From contig CANHSD010000060.1 in assembly GCA_947463105.1 (NCBI GenBank), forward strand, positions 1-12,971: 12,971 nucleotides of DNA. The letters run 5' to 3'. Within the stretch, counting starts at the first letter, position 1; each line of letters begins with the position of its first letter. Position numbers and translations under genes: made by a program. Below, in pieces: positions 7,796-12,971 of the stretch. The notes below the pieces were generated by a model that saw only the letters and a list, made by a program, of their open reading frames with translations, was not told the DNA's origin and searched no databases. The stretch is from Chitinophagaceae bacterium. Its GTDB lineage: Bacteria; Bacteroidota; Bacteroidia; Chitinophagales; Chitinophagaceae.

Positions 7796-8203
7796 TTATT
7801 TACTGGCAATGCCATCAACACTGGCTCTGCCGGGTCCACACAATAGCAAAACTAAATATCCCGCAAGGTATAAACTGGCTGCCTCACCAGTATCAAAAAA
7901 ATCCATTTTATGAACACTGAAAACGGCTATCGACATCACCACCACCAGCGGAACAGCCGCCAGCCTCGTGAACAAGCCAATCATCACAAACAAGGCGCAG
8001 AAGAACTCTGCAAAAATGCACAACATCAAAGAAGTGGTGGATCCCAGGCTTAAAAAATTGTAAAAAATAGCCTTTTTCTCACTGAAATGAACAAGCTTGT
8101 CATAACCATGAGACATCATGAGCATGCCCATGGTCAAACGCAAGACCAACATGGCGGTGTTAAAGGAAAATGCATTGTAATGCGTACTGAGCAATTTCTT
8201 CAT
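7796..8203 (-). CDS. DoxX-family inner-membrane protein
   Basis: 135 residues, with four predicted membrane helices at about 16-34, 55-77, 80-97 and 107-123. The first helix carries the family-like LRLTMGMLMMSHGYDKL, and the C-terminus ends in the typical CGPGRASVDG. DoxX proteins are small four-helix inner-membrane proteins. Some are tied to quinone or thiosulfate redox reactions, but most, including this one, have no assigned function. The initial ATG is preceded by an A-rich stretch with no Shine-Dalgarno sequence. A perfect TAnnTTTG element lies 48 nt upstream, so this is probably the first gene of the minus-strand unit. cinA begins 7 nt after its stop, so the two are very likely co-transcribed. 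Family assignment is firm; role unknown. Confidence 0.88.
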   Translation of the reverse strand: MKKLLSTHYNAFSFNTAMLVLRLTMGMLMMSHGYDKLVHFSEKKAIFYNFLSLGSTTSLMLCIFAEFFCALFVMIGLFTRLAAVPLVVVMSIAVFSVHKMDFFDTGEAASLYLAGYLVLLLCGPGRASVDGIASK

Positions 8204-8222
8204 TTTATCTGATTGAATAAGC

Positions 8223-8289
8223 CCTTTAAATCTTAGTTAAATCTTTCATGGCAAAGGTACAATAATGATCGGATCTCATGATTTAAAGG
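8223..8289. repeat. 10-bp perfect inverted repeat in the divergent promoter region
   Basis: CCTTTAAATC at 8223-8232 is the exact reverse complement of GATTTAAAGG at 8280-8289, with a 47-nt spacer. Each arm contains the palindrome TTTAAA. The arms bracket the minus-strand -7 element, and the right arm abuts the plus-strand one. It could be a paired operator for both promoters. The A/T-rich context means chance is not excluded. Confidence 0.4.
8252..8259 (-). promoter_or_regulatory. Bacteroidota-type -7 promoter element for doxX-cinA
   Basis: Minus-strand TACCTTTG is an exact match to the Bacteroidota sigma -7 consensus TAnnTTTG and ends 48 nt before the doxX start. No clear TTG at -33 is visible 17-23 nt upstream, so this is a one-box match. 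Its position in the divergent intergenic region supports it. Confidence 0.5.
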
Positions 8290-8290
8290 T

Positions 8291-8298
8291 TATTTTTG
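8291..8298 (+). promoter_or_regulatory. Bacteroidota-type -7 promoter element for the TPR-barrel operon
   Basis: TATTTTTG matches TAnnTTTG exactly and ends 25 nt before the TPR gene ATG, which would give a short 5' leader of roughly 20 nt. The -33 box is not recognisable. The element lies just outside one arm of a 10-bp inverted repeat and 31 nt from the opposite-strand -7 element. Confidence 0.45.
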
Positions 8299-8323
8299 AA
8301 CAGAACAAAAAGCTTATCCTTTT

Positions 8324-11300
8324 ATGTTTCGATATACCCAATTGCTTCAGCTGCTCCCGTTTTTTTCATTGGTGCTGGTTTCAATGCACCTGCAGGGACA
8401 AACCACCCGATCAACTGCTTCTCCACAGCTTGTATTGAACAAGGCCCAGCAGCTTTTTAATGAAGGACAGTACCAGACTGCAACCATTTATGTAGAGGAT
8501 TATCTTTCCTCGCACGAAGCCAAAGGGCTTGTTACAAAAAATGAAGCAGAAGAATTTGAGTACATCAGGATTGCCGGTGGCATCATACTGCATGAGGCAA
8601 CTGCGGTAGCGCTTGCCACGGCAATGATCAATAAGGCTGATAATCGTTCAACAGCAGTTAAATTGGCCTACCACCTTGGCCACTATCATTTCAGTATGGC
8701 CATGTATCCTGAAAGCATCCGCTTTCTGGAAATGACAGACAAGCTTTATCTTTCAAAAGAGGAGTCTCAGCGGGTGGCCTTTGAAAAAGGAGTATCCTAT
8801 TTCTCTCAAAAAAAATTTGATAACGCCAAGCCTTATTTTAAACAATTGCTAGAAGCGGGATCTTCTGCTTACACAGCAGATGTTCAGTATTACCTTGGCT
8901 TTGTGGCGTTTTCAGAGAGACAGTACAAAGAGGCCCTTGAGTGGTTTCTTGCCATTGAGAAAGACCCCCGTTATTCAAAAGCTGTGCCTTTCTACCTGGC
9001 CTATATTTACCATGAAAACGGGCAAGATGCCAAGGCCATCAGTTATGGCGAAAATTACCTGAAAGCATCAGATGGCTTGCACAACAGCGAAATGCTGCAA
9101 CTGCTTGCATCTATTTATTTCAACAAAGGCGATCAGCAGCGTGCTGTATTGTTGTATGAAAAGGCCATCTCTTCAGGCATTGTGCTCAATCCTGTTCAAC
9201 GCTTCGAGCTGGGTTCTGGCTATCATTTCATGGGCAAATTCACCAAGGCCGTGGAACAGCTTAAACCCCTTTCCGCTGGAAAGGATACCGTTGCCTTGCA
9301 GTCCATGTATATTCTTGGCCATTCCTATTTGCAGCTCAACGAACGATCCAATGCCAGGAGTGCTTTTCAGTACTGCATCTCAGGAAATATTGGCGCAGAT
9401 AAAAAGGAAATTGCACGGTTCCTGATTGCCAAACTCTCCTTGGAAATGGGTTTTGAAGACCAGGCGCTGCAAGGCCTGAGCAATTTTGTCAATGATTATA
9501 CTGCTTCAACATATGCAAAAGAAGCCAACGATCTCTTGCTTGCTTATTATGCCCGTACCAATAATTTCAGGCAAGCCCTGGTTTTGTTGGAGCGCATTGG
9601 CAGCTTCAGCGCTTCTTATAAAACCCTTGCACCGAGAATATTTTTTGGACGCGGGATTGAACTGATCAACGATCTCCAGTATCCTGCTGCAGACAAGATG
9701 ATGGAGTCGATTGCCGGATTCAAAAATACTCCCTTCTATGCCCCTTCGCTTTTCTGGAGAGGCGAACTCGCCTTGCGCAACGAGGAATTCGAAAAAGCCA
9801 TTAAATACCTGCAAGATTATCTCAAACTGCCCATCAAGCCAATGGGGGAGGCGAGCGAAGCAAATGCACTCTACAATGTCGGCTATGCATTTTTTGAAAT
9901 GGAAGCATATGCAAAGGCTGCTCCATTTTTCGAAAAACTATACTCTGGCAACCGCAATACTGACTCCGAAATCAAAGGGGAAGCCATGTTAAGGGCTGCA
10001 GACTGTGCATTCATGGAAAAAAATACCAGCAAGGCCAAATCCATTTACACCAGTGTTAAGAACAGCAAGGGCGAAGGTGCCGATTATGCCTCCTTTCAAC
10101 TTGCTTTAATTGAGGGCATCAAGTCTCCTGCCAATAAAATTGCATTGCTCAAAGCAGCCGAACAGCAATATGCAACATCAGTCTATCTGCCACTCATCAC
10201 CATGGAGCTTGGTGATACGCACATGTCTGAGGAAGAATTTGAAAAGGCCATTCCTTACCTCAAGCGGATTCCTTCGTTGGTAGAAAAGGATGATGAAATG
10301 ATCCCGGCATCTTTGCTCAAACTCGGCATCGCCTATTATAACCTGGATAAAATTGAAGAGGCCATCGCGCAATACAAGAGACTCGTAAAGGAATATCCAG
10401 CATCTGAACAAGCGGCCGAAGCCATTGAAAGTGCGCAAAGCCTTTATGTAGACAACGGACGCATCGATGAATACCAGCAATTTTTGGAAGCGGGAGGCAT
10501 GTCGATGGACCAGATCCAAAAAGATTCACTGCTCTTCCGGTATGTGCAAACCACCTATGCCGACGGCAAGCCCCAGGCCTCCCTGAATGCATTGGATGAG
10601 TACCTGCGAAAATTTCCCAATGGACTTTTCATTGCAGAGGTGTTGAATTATAAAGGTGAATTGCTTATAAAAGAAAAAGATTGGAAAGCTGCCGCCCAGT
10701 TGTATGACCAGTTGGCATCAAAAGGAACCAGCAAGTACCAGGAAAAAGCATTGCGCATGGCAGGTAAGCTGTATTTCTTTGAACTCAAAGATTATGCATC
10801 AGCAATCAAACAATTCAACCAACTTTCCGGGCTTACTACCAAGACAGATGCTTTGATTGAATCACTCAGGGGAGAAGTGCGGTCCTATTATCATTTGAAA
10901 CAATGGCTACAGGCGCGGGATGCATCCAATGCCCTGATCAGCAATGCAGCAGCCAACCAAGACGATCAATCCTTTGCAGAAATCGTTTTGGGATATGCTG
11001 CACAAGTTGAAAAAAAGTTTGATCTTTCAACTGCTGCTTTCAACAAGGTGGTGGTCAACAGCCAATCCTCTTTGGCTGCTGAAGCAAGATATCAACTGGC
11101 CATCAATGCATTTAAGTTGGGCAATTGGGATGCTGCAGAAAAAGCTGCCCTTGCATCCATCGAAAACTCCGGATCTTATGAGCTTTGGATTACCCGGTCT
11201 TATATCTTGCTTGGCGATATTTTCTTGGAGCAAAAAGATTTTTTCAATGCCAAAGCCACATTGAAAAGTGTAGTAGAAAACTGTTCCATTGCCGAACTGA

Positions 11301-11365
11301 AACTGGAAGCTTCAGAGAAATTGAAGGCAGTAGAACTTGCTGAAAAAACAGGTCTAAAAAAATAA
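8324..11365 (+). CDS. Exported large TPR-repeat protein
   Basis: 1013 residues. Residues 1-25 are a signal peptide (short basic start, hydrophobic core, then MHLQGQ), with cleavage probably just before Gln26. There is no lipobox Cys, so it is likely a soluble periplasmic protein or one bound to the outer membrane. The rest is almost entirely tetratricopeptide-like helical repeats, with typical motifs such as LFNEGQYQTA (44-53), SYFSQKKFDNAKPYF (158-172) and AFSERQYKEALEWF (195-208). Two distant repeats, at 487-496 and 637-646, share nine of ten residues (EEFEKAI-x-YL), pointing to internal duplication. No catalytic motif is visible, so it is probably a scaffold or adaptor. The outer-membrane barrel gene starts 1 nt after its stop codon, so they are very likely one operon and may bind each other. 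The repeat class and export are well supported; the process served is unknown. Confidence 0.88.
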   Translation: MFRYTQLLQLLPFFSLVLVSMHLQGQTTRSTASPQLVLNKAQQLFNEGQYQTATIYVEDYLSSHEAKGLVTKNEAEEFEYIRIAGGIILHEATAVALATAMINKADNRSTAVKLAYHLGHYHFSMAMYPESIRFLEMTDKLYLSKEESQRVAFEKGVSYFSQKKFDNAKPYFKQLLEAGSSAYTADVQYYLGFVAFSERQYKEALEWFLAIEKDPRYSKAVPFYLAYIYHENGQDAKAISYGENYLKASDGLHNSEMLQLLASIYFNKGDQQRAVLLYEKAISSGIVLNPVQRFELGSGYHFMGKFTKAVEQLKPLSAGKDTVALQSMYILGHSYLQLNERSNARSAFQYCISGNIGADKKEIARFLIAKLSLEMGFEDQALQGLSNFVNDYTASTYAKEANDLLLAYYARTNNFRQALVLLERIGSFSASYKTLAPRIFFGRGIELINDLQYPAADKMMESIAGFKNTPFYAPSLFWRGELALRNEEFEKAIKYLQDYLKLPIKPMGEASEANALYNVGYAFFEMEAYAKAAPFFEKLYSGNRNTDSEIKGEAMLRAADCAFMEKNTSKAKSIYTSVKNSKGEGADYASFQLALIEGIKSPANKIALLKAAEQQYATSVYLPLITMELGDTHMSEEEFEKAIPYLKRIPSLVEKDDEMIPASLLKLGIAYYNLDKIEEAIAQYKRLVKEYPASEQAAEAIESAQSLYVDNGRIDEYQQFLEAGGMSMDQIQKDSLLFRYVQTTYADGKPQASLNALDEYLRKFPNGLFIAEVLNYKGELLIKEKDWKAAAQLYDQLASKGTSKYQEKALRMAGKLYFFELKDYASAIKQFNQLSGLTTKTDALIESLRGEVRSYYHLKQWLQARDASNALISNAAANQDDQSFAEIVLGYAAQVEKKFDLSTAAFNKVVVNSQSSLAAEARYQLAINAFKLGNWDAAEKAALASIENSGSYELWITRSYILLGDIFLEQKDFFNAKATLKSVVENCSIAELKLEASEKLKAVELAEKTGLKK

Positions 11366-11366
11366 T

Positions 11367-12971
11367 ATGAGATCAAATAAATTGTTTCAGGTCTTTCTGC
11401 CTGTTCTCTGCTTTTTGCTCATTATTGGCGGTGGGAATGTTGCTGCGCAAGACAAGCGCAGCAAAAAAGAAGAAATCAGCATTACGTCCAGCTTCAAGCC
11501 CAGTATCGTAAAAACGGGCAAGTTGGAATTTCAGGCAGAAGCCCCTCCCAAAGACACCACCGCCTATAAGTTAACCTACCCAACACTTCCGATTCAGTTC
11601 ACCACCCCCATGAGTTCTTTTGTCATCAAGCCACTATCATTTCATGGCAACGAAGAGCAGCAAGACAATGAAACTGTTTTCGCAAAACTCGGGTTTGGAA
11701 ACCTCTCCACACCCTTTGCCTCCCTGGGCTTTACCAGCAGTAAGGCAAAGGAACAATTCACCGCCAACGCAGACCATATTTCTTCTATAGGAAAATTGGA
11801 AGACCAACAATATGCACACTCTTCCTTGAATCTGGGCTATAAAAATACCATTGCAGAAAACAGGGTTGCACGTGTTTATGCAGGGTTTGACCGGCAGGGG
11901 TATCGTTTATATGGCTTCGACCGAAATATTTACCCCAGTTTCTCTGCAGCAGATCTTCGTCAAAATTTCAATAATTTTCACCTCGGTGCAAAATACGACC
12001 ACCTTTCAGGCGAAAATGGTTCCATGACTTTGATGCCCGAATTCAGGGCAGATTTTCTGACTGCCAGCAGAGCACAATCGGAGTTTGCATTCAAATTGGC
12101 CTTTCCAATTTCTTACAAAATCAATGAAAAATTGAACGCAGGTATTGCCATCGATGCTCAATTGGCCAGCCTCAAGAATGGATCACAATCAAACCTATCA
12201 GCTGCCTTGGTTCAAGTTCCATTGTCTTTTGAATATAGTCCTTCATCTTTTAATCTCAACGGATCCATTATTCCTGTATTGAAATCAAATAAAATCAAGT
12301 TTGTACCCAATTTGCAGATAGATTATCTCATGGGAGAAACAGGAGTAAAACTAGTGATAGGTGCTCTAAACAAATTAGATATCAACTCTTTGCACAAGTT
12401 GTATGCAGTCAATCCTTTTCTTGTTGCCCCCGATTCGCTCACTATATTTCAACAGACCGATTATTATGCTGGCGTCGAATGGTTGAATGCAAAAGGCCTG
12501 CAGCTCAAATTCATTGGAGGATATACGGTTTTCAATGACCTGCCGCTGTTTGTCAATGGTCCAGAGTCAGGAAAGGAAATGCAAGTTTGGAATGAAAAGC
12601 AATTGACAGCGGTTCAACTTGGTGGTGAGGTCAACTATACCTTCACTCCGGAAATGGAATTCCGTTCCACAATAAAAGTATACGCTTTTGGTGCACAGTT
12701 GTCCCATATAGAACCTTATGGACTCCTTCCATTGGAGTTAAAATTTGGGTTCCTTTGGAAGCCTTTAAAGGGATTGACTACCAGGGTCAATGCAGACCTC
12801 TGGCGAGGGGCGCTGTACCGGACTCCGCTCACCAAAAGGCTAAAGGATGCGGCAGATATAAATCTGGGTGTGGATTATAAGTTGAATAAAAAATGGGCAT
12901 TATGGGTTGATTTGAATAATATTGCCAATATCCAATACCAGCGATGGAACCAATATGACGCCTTTGGTTTC
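11367..12971 (+). CDS. Plugless TonB-receptor-like outer-membrane beta-barrel protein, 3' truncated
   Basis: The frame is open for 535 codons to the window end. The ATG at 11367 follows the TPR stop by 1 nt. A signal peptide covers residues 1 to about 28, with a hydrophobic core (FLPVLCFLLIIGGG) and AAQ before DKRSKK. A linker of about 60 residues rich in Pro, Lys and Thr follows, including SSFKPSIVKTGK and PPKDTTAY. From about residue 100 on, alternating polar/hydrophobic strands with aromatic girdles run to the end, as in outer-membrane barrels (for example KLGFGNLSTPFASLGF). The last visible part, WVDLNNIANIQYQRW and then YDAFGF, resembles the final strands of TonB-dependent receptors, so only about 10-15 residues are probably missing. 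No plug domain and no carboxypeptidase-like N-terminal domain are present. Automated pipelines would probably call it a TonB-dependent receptor, but without a plug it is unlikely to import ligands in the usual way. A partnership with the TPR protein is inferred from adjacency. Confidence 0.8.
   Translation, partial: MRSNKLFQVFLPVLCFLLIIGGGNVAAQDKRSKKEEISITSSFKPSIVKTGKLEFQAEAPPKDTTAYKLTYPTLPIQFTTPMSSFVIKPLSFHGNEEQQDNETVFAKLGFGNLSTPFASLGFTSSKAKEQFTANADHISSIGKLEDQQYAHSSLNLGYKNTIAENRVARVYAGFDRQGYRLYGFDRNIYPSFSAADLRQNFNNFHLGAKYDHLSGENGSMTLMPEFRADFLTASRAQSEFAFKLAFPISYKINEKLNAGIAIDAQLASLKNGSQSNLSAALVQVPLSFEYSPSSFNLNGSIIPVLKSNKIKFVPNLQIDYLMGETGVKLVIGALNKLDINSLHKLYAVNPFLVAPDSLTIFQQTDYYAGVEWLNAKGLQLKFIGGYTVFNDLPLFVNGPESGKEMQVWNEKQLTAVQLGGEVNYTFTPEMEFRSTIKVYAFGAQLSHIEPYGLLPLELKFGFLWKPLKGLTTRVNADLWRGALYRTPLTKRLKDAADINLGVDYKLNKKWALWVDLNNIANIQYQRWNQYDAFGF

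Noticed and set aside
7789..7839. Upstream extension of cinA to an ATG at 7839
   Set aside because: The extra 17 residues overlap the conserved DoxX C-terminus in another frame and do not resemble CinA N-termini; the ATG at 7788 fits the family and gives a normal 7-nt gap.
11367..12971. Conventional TonB-dependent receptor
   Set aside because: Only the barrel part matches; there is no plug domain or carboxypeptidase-like N-terminal domain between the signal peptide and the first strands.
1..12971. Mobile element, prophage, CRISPR or defence island
   Set aside because: No transposase, integrase, terminal repeats, repeat-spacer array or known defence domain was seen, and the genes read as uniform chromosomal functions.

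Overview
The window reads as an ordinary chromosomal segment of a Bacteroidota bacterium, probably near Chitinophagaceae; this is inferred, not proven. The pointers are a Bacteroidota-type S9 peptidase, an outer-membrane barrel ending in a TonB-receptor-like C-terminal pattern, signal peptides cleaved just before or after Gln, almost no Shine-Dalgarno sequences, and two perfect TAnnTTTG promoter -7 elements. There are seven protein genes. I see no tRNA, rRNA, CRISPR array, transposase or phage gene.

Layout: (1) 1-2871, plus strand: 5'-truncated S9 (prolyl oligopeptidase/DPP-IV-like) peptidase with its full Ser-Asp-His triad. (2) 2898-2933: strong hairpin where this gene meets the convergent minus-strand cluster; it is built into the last codons of the radical SAM gene. 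(3) 8203 down to 2904, minus strand, in transcription order: DoxX-family membrane protein, cinA (NMN deamidase type), a single-lipoyl-domain 2-oxoacid dehydrogenase E2, and a 731-residue radical SAM protein with a B12-binding-like N-terminal half. DoxX and cinA are 7 nt apart. The E2 stop and the radical SAM GTG start share one base. A 77-nt spacer separates cinA from E2. (4) 8204-8323: divergent control region with one -7 element on each strand and a 10-bp inverted repeat. (5) 8324-12971, plus strand: a 1013-residue exported TPR protein followed after 1 nt by a plugless TonB-receptor-like outer-membrane barrel that runs off the window end.

Two gene pairs are the best candidates for under-described biology. 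The first is the periplasmic TPR scaffold with its plugless barrel: both partners are exported, tightly coupled, and look like one envelope machine. The second is the E2 acyltransferase translationally coupled to a radical SAM enzyme that has an unusual CX4CX2C cluster motif and no visible DxHxxG cobalamin signature. The other genes look like standard metabolism and envelope functions. Nothing here resembles a defence island or recent mobile DNA.
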